A DNA stretch of 64,000 nucleotides from Biscogniauxia marginata (taxonomy: Eukaryota; Ascomycota; Sordariomycetes; Xylariales; Xylariaceae). Both the position numbers and the translations under genes were made by a program. Below the pieces are notes generated by a model. That model saw only the letters and a list, made by a program, of their open reading frames with translations, searched no databases and was not told where the DNA came from. The stretch is from assembly GCA_022695795.1 (NCBI GenBank), contig MU404151.1, forward strand, positions 97,252 to 161,251, read 5' to 3'. Below, in pieces: positions 1 through 9,600 of this stretch (its first letter is position 1; the number at the start of each line of letters is the position of its first letter).

Positions 1-179
1 AAATAAATAACTAAGTAAAACTATTATTAATAGCCCAGATATTGTATAACACTTCGGTTAACGAAAACATAAAAATGTCACTATACAAAGCAATATATAA
101 TTAAAAAGCAAAAATTTTAAAATAACTAATTAAACTTATGAAAGCATTAAAAGTCGAAATAAAAGCCTTAAAAGTAGAG

Positions 180-720
180 ATATTATTCGGAAAAGTTTAA
201 ATAATATAATTATAATTATAAAAAGAATTAAAGGATTAATTCTTAAAAGAGGAAACAAAGTATATTTATTATAATAACGATAAAATGTATTAGTAAAAAC
301 TCCGTAAATTAAAATAAAACGATTAAATAAAAAGCTTAATTTTAAGAAATTAAAACTTTACAAAATTAAGGAAGTTATCTTAAGTATTAATTATAAACTA
401 AAACTATTAAAAAAATCTAAAATATATTTAGTATTTTATATATTATTACTAAAATTAGTATTAAAAAACGCCTCGCTAAAAACCCGGAACAAAATTAAAT
501 AAAAATTAAATAAATATAAAATGGAAAAAGTTCTAAACTTAAAAAAGGTTAGAATTTAGTTAAATAAAAAATTTACTTATTAAAAGAAAACACTTAAGAA
601 CTACTTAAGCACTTAAGGAACTTAATAGACGAACTTATAAAGTTTTACCGCTAAAATCCAGATCGACTAAGAAAGTCTAAGAATTAAAATCTTAGTTTAA
701 TTAAGACTAGTTAAAAGAAA
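180..720 (+). mobile_element. RIP-decayed Ty3/gypsy pol 3' end (integrase C-terminus)
   Basis: Read in the frame starting at 251, the translation keeps the skeleton of a chromovirus-type integrase C-terminal region. GNKVYLL stands where GDKVYLLRRN is usual, followed by KKLNFKKLKLYKIKEVI, the counterpart of the KLGPFKI (GPY/F) module, then a piece ending KNASLKTR and a YKMEKVLNLKKVR stretch like the start of a chromodomain linker. Stop codons sit where R or Q is expected. The order pol then LTR (1336-1567) on the same strand fits the 3' end of an element. The identification rests on family memory of these motifs and the element cannot be active. Confidence 0.6.
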
Positions 721-1335
721 AAGGGGCGACCTTAAAAGCAGAACTAGCTTATATTACTTTTAAATACCTTTACTTTCCTTTTTCACGTTTAACACGCTTT
801 AATTCCTTTAAATTATTAATCTCTTTAAAAATAGTTTTTATTATCTTATTATATTATAACTTCTTTTATTTTTAAACACGATAAATTTTTGCGTTTATCG
901 ATATACGCTTTTCTTTTAACTTTTTTAACTCGTTTTTAAACTTTTTATATTAAGTAGCGACATGACCGAGTTGCTTAAAAGTAAGACTTTAAACGTCGCA
1001 AGACGCTTAATTATTTTTAATACAAAAAAATAACAAGAAGAGTTCATTTTGGATAATTAATAAGGAAGTTTTTAATACTCGTAATAATAATATAAAGCTA
1101 TTTTAATAAGGGATTAAAGTACCATAAAAAAAGAGAAGCTTTTTAAGTAGTACTCTTTATAAAGGATTATTTAGTTACTTTACATATTTAGTTAAATATA
1201 GTTAAAATGAATAAATAAATAAAAGACTTACTTATTCGTTAAAGAAAAATTAGAAAAGTAGTATTTAAAGATAAAAAGCTTTAAAAGGGGAAAAATAGTA
1301 TTATAACTTTAAATAGTAAAAAAGAGTATAAAAAG

Positions 1336-1567
1336 GATAAGATTTCTTTTATATTTAGTTATTTATTTTAGTTTTTTAGCTATTAATTTAAAATTATAAT
1401 CACTTTTTAATATTATAATAAAAGTACCTTAAAATCTCTTTAATGAATAAAGCATTATAAATTACTTAAATTAATTTTAACTTATTATTACTTTTAAATT
1501 AAGAAAACCTAGTATGTATTTACTTGTAAAGTTAATTAACTAAGAATATATAAGGAGGTTCGTTATA
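1336..1567 (+). repeat. RIP-decayed LTR fragment, 3' half
   Basis: This stretch aligns base for base, apart from C-to-T and G-to-A changes, with the 3' half of the clean LTR at 4589-5050. Both share the order TATTTAGTTATTYATT, the ATAATAAAAGTACCTTAAAA-like block, GTTAATTAACTA and the closing GGAGGTTCGT. It lies downstream of the gypsy pol remnant on the same strand and may be that element's 3' LTR. The expected 5' half upstream of 1336 is not recognisable. Confidence 0.7.
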
Positions 1568-1665
1568 TTATTATAATATTAAAAAGTAATTATAATCTTA
1601 AATTAATAATTAAAGAACTAGAATGAATAACTAAATACATAAGAAATCCCGTTCTTTTTATATTT
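1568..1665 (-). repeat. Inverted partial LTR copy
   Basis: The reverse complement of this piece reads like the middle of the same LTR: the part beginning GGGATTTCTTATGTATTTAG and running to the ACTTTTTAATATTATAA block. It abuts the end of the direct copy at 1567 head to head, suggesting nested insertion or rearrangement. The non-AT-rich island just beyond it (1781-1893) ends in GGTTGGTTCGTAAC, the reverse complement of the LTR start, so the inverted copy may originally have reached to about 1893. Confidence 0.55.
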
Positions 1666-1780
1666 ATTTATTCTGTTTTTTATTCTTTATAACTGGTATG
1701 TTAAATACCTTTAAATGAGTTCATCCATATTTATCTATTCTCTACTAGATATTATTAGATGAGTTTATCTATACTCATCT

Positions 1781-1990
1781 ATATCACGTGATAATAAGTC
1801 GCTTTCCCTTCCAGGATCCATATCCGGTGCGGACGCGAGAAGAGTGGGAACAATACCCCTGTCATTTAATTGCTTACCCTGGTTGGTTCGTAACACGAAG
1901 TTACTTCGTTACTGGTTCACTGACCTTGCTCAAAAGACCTTTCTGGTCTAGGTGGGTCGTAACAAGGTTACGGTTAATATACCCGTAAAA
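1781..1990. other. Normal-composition island inside the AT-rich block
   Basis: About 210 bases escape the surrounding AT bias. They contain CACGTGAT and, at 1880-1893, the reverse complement of the LTR terminus, and then repeated short GTAAC/GTTAC words. No gene is recognisable; the small open frame here (1788-1988) has no family resemblance. It is best read as the diverged end of the inverted LTR plus unknown flank. Confidence 0.4.
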
Positions 1991-2442
1991 AGCGTTAAAG
2001 ATCGATGTTATTTTTCGGAGTGCTTTAATATAATCGCATAATAAAGCGATATTTGCATTTAACTGGATAATTATAGTTAATTAAAAGCTAAATATAGATT
2101 TTTAATGGTTTTTAATAAAGTTATATATTATAAATAGCCTTTTTATTTTAAATTTACTAAGATTTTTAAGTATCTTTATAAAAATTAAACACTTTTTAAG
2201 TAATAATAATAATAACGATATAAAACTTAAAATAAGATTTAATAATTAATTAATTTGAATATTAATTATTTATATATATTTATATATTGGATTTTTATTA
2301 TAATAACATAGGTGTGGTTTTATAAATACGGGTATTTAATTTTTTAAATTACGATTAATTTCTTTTTTTCTTCTCTTTATTTAAAAGTAAGTAAAGGAGA
2401 AAACGCTTTAAAACCTTATTATTACTATATATGCTTATAAAG

Positions 2443-2536
2443 CTTTTTATTAGTAGTATATACTCTTTTTTTTGTTTATTTTACCTTTTTATTAGTAGTA
2501 TATACTCTTTTTTTTGTTTATTTTACCTTTTTATTA
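2443..2536. repeat. 42-bp tandem duplication
   Basis: Two exact head-to-tail copies of a 42-base unit (2443-2484 and 2485-2526), followed by the first ten bases of a third. The unit begins CTTTTTATTAGTAGTATATA. It lies shortly upstream of the decayed hydrolase frame. The perfect identity inside a heavily mutated block means it arose after most of the decay. Confidence 0.9.
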
Positions 2537-2576
2537 TTTACCTATTTATCGGTATAAATATTTAAACTTAGTTAAC

Positions 2577-3344
2577 ATGTCGTCGAAACTACTCGTTATA
2601 GTTCTTATATTAAAGGCCTAGACATTATTTATTATATATTGAAAACTGGTAGATGTTTTAAAAGTTAGGCTTTTCGAGGTTTATATCCCACCCTTTTTAA
2701 CTAATAATGGTTATCGTCTTTTTAATTCCTCGTACGAAGCCGACGTTAAAGCGGTTTATGACGTGGTTATCTCGTTAATTAGTTATAATAAAGAAGTTTT
2801 TATATATATATACTTATATAGTGGCGTTATAAATATTAACGCCGTAGCGAAACTCGCGTGTAAAGACTATAAAGCTAAAAACTTTTTTAATAGCGTTATT
2901 TACTTATTTTATTTTGTTTTATTTATGCTCGTTAAAAGCTAAACTATGCGTAGTGTTGTTAAGAAGATCGGCTTAATAGGGAGAGAATCGCTTATTAAAA
3001 TCGAGGATAATAGTATATAGTTTCTTATAAAAGCGATTTAAAGGATGTATTATAACTTGGAACCGGAAAACTAAGATAAATAAGTAAATTAGTTAATATG
3101 TAATAATATATATTATATATTTAACTAAATAACCTATGAAGTATAAAAGAATATTTTAATTACTTATATTTATACCTCGAAAGATTAATAGAATTTATTA
3201 TAATTTTAAGACTTTTATTAAGCGAATATAAAAAATGTTAATATAAATATAGATATTATTAAATTTAAAAGCAAGTATTTTATATATGTTAAATATCTAA
3301 ATAAGCTTATTAATTTCGTAATAAAAATCTTTAATGCTATATAA
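2577..3344 (+). pseudogene. RIP-destroyed alpha/beta-hydrolase gene
   Basis: A 256-codon frame runs from ATG 2577 to TAA 3342-3344 with about 15 internal stops but no frame change: checkpoints at codons 58, 160, 198 and 253 all stay in register. Fragments recall the fungal alpha/beta-hydrolase fold (EstA/salicylate-esterase-like): LVDVLKVRLFEVYIPP, NSSYEADVKAVYDVV, then EVFIYIYLYSGV where a GHSYGG nucleophile elbow is expected, TMRSVVKKIGL preceded by a stop where Q is expected, ITYIYTSKD, and a C-terminal YVKYLNKLINFV. The putative catalytic Ser motif is gone. The pattern of transitions without indels is what RIP does to a duplicated gene, implying a second copy elsewhere, past or present. 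Family assignment is from motif memory. Confidence 0.65.
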
Positions 3345-3612
3345 TTAAAAATTAACGTAAGATAAATAACGAATTAAAAAGGAATATATCACGATAATTA
3401 AGACGTATAATATAAATAAAGATAAAGAGGTATTATTATAAATATATTTTTAATATAAATAAACTATATAACTTAAAAGTGATATATTATAAAAATACGA
3501 CTATATAATTAAATATATTATGTTATATAATAAGTTATTATTATTATTACTTAAATCTTTTTTATTATAAATATTACGTAAATAATAATATAGTATTATT
3601 TTAATATATTAT

Positions 3613-4081
3613 TATTACGAACCAACAGTGTTAAAGGGGTCTTTAACAAGGGTATGAGGCACAAACCAAGAATGTAACGAACGGATGGCTCGAGTTAAAA
3701 AGGCAATATAACGTCACGTGGTATAGATTCCCGTCGATTCAGGAATCTATAAGAATCTAATGTGTTAAATTCTCAAAAATAAAAAAATTTAACGATATTT
3801 AATATACTAAAACAAGAAATATAAAAAAGAAAAAAGAAATTTAAATAAATTTAAATTTCTTTTATATTTAGTTATTTATTTTTGTTTTTTAGTTATTAAT
3901 TTAAAACTATAATTACTTTTTAATATTATAATAAAAATACCTTAAAATCTCTTTAACGAATAAAGCATTATATATTCTTTTAAATTAACCTCGATTTATT
4001 ATTACCTTTAAATAAGGAAAACCTAATACATATTTATTTGTGAAGTCAATTAACTAGAAACACATAAGGAGGTTCGTTATA
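3613..4081 (+). repeat. RIP-decayed full-length LTR
   Basis: This copy is the same length and order as the clean LTR at 4589-5050, from TATTACGAACC to GGTTCGTTATA, with nearly every difference a C-to-T or G-to-A change. Its first 150 bases are less decayed than the rest. The start should be TG and the end CA; both are mutated to TA. A 507-base AT-rich stretch with no recognisable content separates it from the next copy. Confidence 0.8.
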
Positions 4082-4588
4082 ATTATATATATTTTATTAT
4101 TATTATTTAACGTTAATTACGAAGTGTTATATATAACTCCGTAATTACGTTTAATACGATTTAATTAAGTAATATAATATTTAAATGAATAGTTTTAAAT
4201 TAATCTTATTAAAGGTTACTAGTAATTAATATTTATAAACGCGATATAGAAAATAATTATAAATTTATATATTAAAATGTCGTGTTATTAAGTGTTATAT
4301 TAATAATAACTTATTATATAAAATAAAGTAATTTAATAGTTAACTTGTTTATAAAGAATATAATTATTTTATAAATTTCTATTGAATTTTAAACGAGTTT
4401 TTTTATTATAACGTAATAATTATCGCTTAGGAGGTACGGTAATGATATTAAGGAAAGCTAACTAAGAAGTATATATATATAGTTGGATATATGTAATATT
4501 TACCCGTTTAAATTTAAAAGTATTATTAATTTTGAAGAGAAAAATATATATTTATATTATACTTTATTATTATAATTAATTATATTAT

Positions 4589-5050
4589 TGTTACGAACCA
4601 ACTGTGTTGGAGGGATTTCCTACAAGGGTGTTGAGACACGGACCACGAATGTGAGTACAGGGCGGTCCTTTCTGGAACATAATGAGACGTCACGTGATGT
4701 GATCTGAATTACTCTCAGATCACATCAGATGGGATCTGAGTTGATCTCAGATCCGGACAGACTCTGCTTATACAACAGTTGGTGTAAAGAGGGAATGTGT
4801 ACCAGGGAGAATGAGTATAAGAAGAAGGGGATTTCTCATGTATCTAGTCATTCGTTCTTCAGCTATCAATCTAAGACTACAGTCACTCTTTGATACTATA
4901 GTGAGAGTACCTTGAAACCTCTCTGACGAACATAACATTCTGAATCAATTGAACCAATCTCAACCCACTATTACCTTCAAAACAAGAAAAACCCAGTACG
5001 TACTCACCTGTGAAGTCAGTTAACTAGGAACAACAGGGAGGTTCGTCACA
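4589..5050 (+). repeat. Nearly unmutated solo LTR
   Basis: A 462-base element of normal base composition set inside AT-rich DNA. It begins TGTTACGAACC and ends GGTTCGTCACA, giving imperfect inverted termini with TG...CA ends, as LTRs have. It contains GATCTGA/TCAGATC inverted repeats near 4705-4755. Flanking bases (ATTAT left, AAGCG right) show no target-site duplication. No internal domain or primer-binding site follows, so it stands as a solo LTR or the survivor of a rearranged element. Confidence 0.75.
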
Positions 5051-5930
5051 AAGCGGTTTTTATAAAGGTAAATACATTTTAAATTAATATTAAAAATAAG
5101 GGCGGTGTACGAATGTAAAATATGGTTTTTATTTAATTAAATTTTTAGTATTTTATATATTACTCTTAATAGAATAAGTTAATTAAATTGGATACTTCGT
5201 AAAAACGATTATGTTATTTATAATAATATTAGTTTTAATATTATATAAATAAAGGAAACGCATTTTCGAGATATAATAATTAATAATGTTCACGATTAAA
5301 TGGATTAAAGGTAATTATATAAACTTAAAAGAGAATAATAAGTAATATTTTTAATTTCTTTAAAAATAAAAATAATTTAATTAAGGTTAAGTAAACGCGA
5401 TAAGTAATGATTTAAGGCATTTATAAAAGACTTAAGTTTTTTAAAAAAACGTAATTTATTTTTTAATTATGAAGTTATACTCTTTAAATGATGTTATTTA
5501 CGTATTTTAATTGCTATTTAAAGTGTTAATATTTAATTTAAGTATTACGTATATAACGTATTAAATGTATTTTATTTATTAAATTGTATATTTAAAAAAT
5601 AAGTAGCTTTAATTAGTAATAAAGGGGGAAAGTTTTATATATTTAATTATTTATTAAAATATAAGTCGTTGTTATATATAAATATAAATAATTGTTATTT
5701 ATTATATATATAACGTAAGGTTATTCTTTTTAATTATCCTTTTATTCCTTTATTTTAATATTATTTATATAACCTTGTAAATAATGCATATAAGTTAGTC
5801 GGGGATTCCCCGCGATTAAAGTTTTTAGCTTTAGATTTACGTTATATTAATAGCTATTTAAAGTAATATATTTACTTATTTTTCTTGCTTTCTCTTTGCT
5901 TATTTCGATTCGTGTTGTACGAAGGTAAAT

Positions 5931-6637
5931 TAAGACGGTAGTATTCGTAGTGGCGGTGAGTTTCAGGCTCTTCCTGATAGGATAAAGGAGTCCGGAAGAG
6001 TCAAGGGGCTACTAGAGAAGCACATTCTATGAAGCCTAGATCTAGTATTCGGTAAGACGTCGCGATTTACTGCTCTTCTAAGATAGGAGCCCATGCTCTA
6101 ATACAATATCGAACGTGGTGGGAATATACCTGTGGCTATAGGCAGTTGACATCATATTATCAATCGCCGTCACAACCAAGAGCAACAGTTAATATCTATG
6201 CGAGCGACTTTAAGTGTTGAAAGTATGCACTAGATGCCAAGTCCAACATTATAATATCTTATATTATATCAAAGGGAATATGCACAAGTCCTAAGAGAAG
6301 CGTATGCCTATTTACGCCATACATGCGGGTCGTCAGCGACCCTCAGTAAACACGAGAAGGTATCATTGTGGTCATACCTTATAATACAGGTTCAAAATAT
6401 TGCTCTCTGCATCGGGTCCGGTTCTTCCCCTCCACCCTAAACGTATCAATTATATTCTTCCACCTATTTAAACTTAGTTTCAAGAATCGTCAATTAAAAA
6501 GTTAACGAGCTGTTCCATTGGTAGATATTTTCTCTATATATGGAAAGCCTGTTCATCACCTTTTCCATTACTTCGTTCTATATTTCCTCTAGTACTCTAA
6601 TTCCTTCCTTGTCCTCCATCACCTCCTCTAGTCTAAG
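5931..6637. promoter_or_regulatory. Upstream region of the PKS gene
   Basis: This 0.7-kb stretch lies between the AT-rich block and the PKS start codon and contains no gene. TATA-like words are TATTTAAAC at about 6465 and CTATATATGG at about 6533, the latter roughly 100 bases upstream of the ATG at 6638. The short frame at 6540-6824 overlaps the first exon in another frame and is a shadow. No binding site for a cluster regulator is evident. Confidence 0.4.
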
Positions 6638-9600
6638 ATGGACAATGCCCCCCATGAAACCAACGTACCGGACCCTCGAGACCCTCGAGAATGCAGCGCA
6701 AGCCCAACTGAAGAGAGGAATTCAGTACCCATTGCAGTCATTGGGTTCTCCCTCAAGTTTTCGGGGGAGGCAGATACCACAGAGGGGTTTTGGAATATGC
6801 TTGTGGAAAAGAGATCAACAATGAGCGAGTTTCCATCCGACAGGATCAACCTCAATGGCCACTATCATCCCAATGTGTCTCGCCTAGATCAGGTAAGACA
6901 TCTCGACTCTTTGATCTGCACATGAAAACGGGGCCGATTTGGTAGGTGAAACAGTGCATGCTGACTTATACCACTCGTTGGAGCTACCGGTCCGCGGTGG
7001 CCATTTTATTCGGGAGAAAATAGATCGGTTTGACGCCCCTTTCTTCTCAATAACACCAGCGGAGGCTGCGTGTATGGACCCACAGCAGCGTGGTATGCTA
7101 GAGGCATCGTATCGAGCTCTTGAAAATGGTAAGATAAAGCTACGAGTACGCCGAAATCGAGATAAGCTAACTTGTGCGTAGCTGGTATCACGATAGAACA
7201 GTGTTCCAATACTAGGACTTCGGTTCACACTGGTAGTTTTACGGACGACTACCGTAGCGTTCTATTCCAAGACCCCCTAGATGGGTATGTTTATGCGGCG
7301 AGTGGCCTGTCGTCGTCCATGTTAGCAAACCGCATCAGCTGGTTCTTTAATCTCAAAGGGCCAAGCATGAATCTTGATACAGCTTGCTCATCTAGTTTGA
7401 CATGTTTGCACCTAGCGTGTGAGGATCTAAGAAATGGCACTACGAAGATGGTGAGTCTGTTTAAGGTGGCACATGACGATCGCCTGCTTACGTCTGCTAC
7501 TATAGGGGCTTGTTGGCGGTTGTAACCTATTCTACCATCCGGATTACATGAAGATAATGAGCAACATGGGGTTCCTGTCGGTTGACAGCCGGAGCTGGAG
7601 TCTTGACGAGAAGGCCAATGGCTACGCTAGAGGTGAAGGATTCGGAGTGCTCGTCATCAAAAGACTCGAGGATGCCGTCCGCGATGGTGACACTATACGA
7701 GCAGTCATACGCGCAACAGCTCTCAGCCAGGACGGCAAAACACCTGGAATCACGGTTCCGAGTGGCAATGCATATAAAGCGTTGATCCGTGAGACTTATT
7801 CTAAAGCCGGCATCGATATGGAGCCCACTTGATTTTTCGAAGCCCACGCCACTGGTACTCAGGCAGGAGATCCAGTAGAGGCCAACGCTATAGGTGAAAC
7901 TTTCTGCCATGTTCGATCAGCCTTGGATCCTCTTTGGCTTGGGGCTGTGAAATCAAACATTGGCCATCTAGAAGCAGGGAGTGGGATGGCGGGAATCTTC
8001 AAGTCAATTCTTGTACTGGAAAAGGGTATCATTCCGCCTAACGCGGGTTTCAAGCGCCTGAACCCCCGTATCCAGGCTGATCGTTACCACTTGGCAGTAA
8101 GTACAGGGACGCTTTTAGATTCTAATTGAGCGATATCAGCTAATATCCTAGATTCCCACTGAAGCGCGACCATGGCCCGTCCGGGGTATCCGGAGAGTAT
8201 GCGTAAGTATCAACCAATGTACGCCCCCCATAGATGACTCTTTTTAAGAATATTCAGGTCAACTCTTTTGGGTTCGGAGGATCCAATGCCGTAGTAATAC
8301 TGGATGACGCCCATTACTTCCTTCTGTCAAGAGGGTTGAAGGCACATAACCGCACAAGAGCTGAGCCTCCGAGCGATAGCGATATCAGGGGCCTTCGCAA
8401 GGAGAGACTTGCCATAGGAAGAGGAACGCCTACATGGTCTCATTCAGGCTTGCTCATATGGTCAAGCACGAATGAAGATGGAGTCATGCATATGCAGTCA
8501 AAGTTGAAATCCTACTTCGAACATCACATAGACACCCTGACAGAAGATGATGTCAAGGACATCGTGTACACCCTCGCGGTCAAACGCACCAGGTTTTCCT
8601 GGAGAAGCTTCACTGCGTTTTCGAGCCTGTCAGACCTCAGAGAGAAGCTAACCCACACTCTAACGAAATCAAAGGCTTCTCAGGGTCGCAATCTAGCATT
8701 TATCTTTACTGGACAGGGCACACAGTATGCTGGGATGGGCCAGGGTCTCATGACATTCGACACGTTCCGAGGGAGCCTTGAGAAAAGTCAGAAACTGCTC
8801 AATTCCATGGGCTGTGACTGGCATTTAGTTGAATTTCTATTTTCTGTTGACACCGATACAATTGACAAGCCTGAATATAGCCAACCCCTCTGCACCGCAT
8901 TACAGATTGCCCTCGTCGATCTGATGTCGACTTTCGGTATCAAACCAAAAGCTGTCCTCGGGCATTCTTCTGGAGAGATTTCAGTAGGGTGAGCTTGAGC
9001 ATCTCATACATAAATATGTCGAAATCAGCACTAACTGTGTTCAGATATTGCGCAGGAGTGCTCTCACAAGAAAGTGCCCTCAAGGTCGCGTTCACCGCGG
9101 CCGTCTTGCTGCCAAACTACGAAAGTCGGCGAATTCTAGCATGTCTATGATGGCGGTCGGGATGACTCGTGATGAGGTAACACCATATCTCGAAGTGTTG
9201 ATCCAGAAATTTGGCACCAGTCGCGTGGAAATTGCATGTGTGAATAGCGCGAAGAATATTACCCTTTCAGGGGATGAGGCGCAACTCAACTATCTTGAAA
9301 CGCTCTTACAACCCGACCGAAGGTTTGCTCGGAAATTACGTATGGACACAGCATACCATTCTCGTTTCATGTACCCCATTGTTGAAGAGTATCTCCAATG
9401 TCTCTCTAGCTTATCTGGACATGTAACACCCTCGAAAGTCGGTCCTGTGATTATATCGTCGGTGACGGGAGACTTAATCGACCCTTGCCAGCTAAGCAGG
9501 GCCGAATACTGGGTGAGGAATATGATCAGCACCGTTGAGTTCTTTGCCGCGATGTCAAAGCTCTCTGAGCAGTCTGGGAAACGACGCAAGGTATTGGGAG

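Larger units (their letters stand above)
1..5930. repeat. AT-rich RIP-type repeat block
   Basis: The block is extremely A+T rich, dominated by TA dinucleotides and almost free of long open frames, in sharp contrast to the balanced sequence after about 5.93 kb. Recognisable coding remnants inside it keep their frame but have Q, R and W codons turned into stops, and LTR copies differ mainly by C-to-T and G-to-A. This is the known signature of RIP acting on duplicated DNA before meiosis. Islands of normal composition remain at about 1781-1990 and 4589-5050. Parts with no recognisable content are 721-1335, 1991-2442, 3345-3612, 4082-4588 and 5051-5930. That RIP is the cause is inferred from pattern; no dinucleotide index was computed. 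Confidence 0.85.

Noticed and set aside
3613..5050. A single complete LTR element with a 507-base interior
   Set aside because: The two LTRs differ greatly in RIP damage, the interior has no coding remnant, primer-binding site or polypurine tract, and there is no target-site duplication.
7825..7840. An intron removing the TGA in the PKS
   Set aside because: There is no GT donor close upstream nor AG acceptor that would keep the conserved KS frame, and conserved residues directly flank the stop on both sides.
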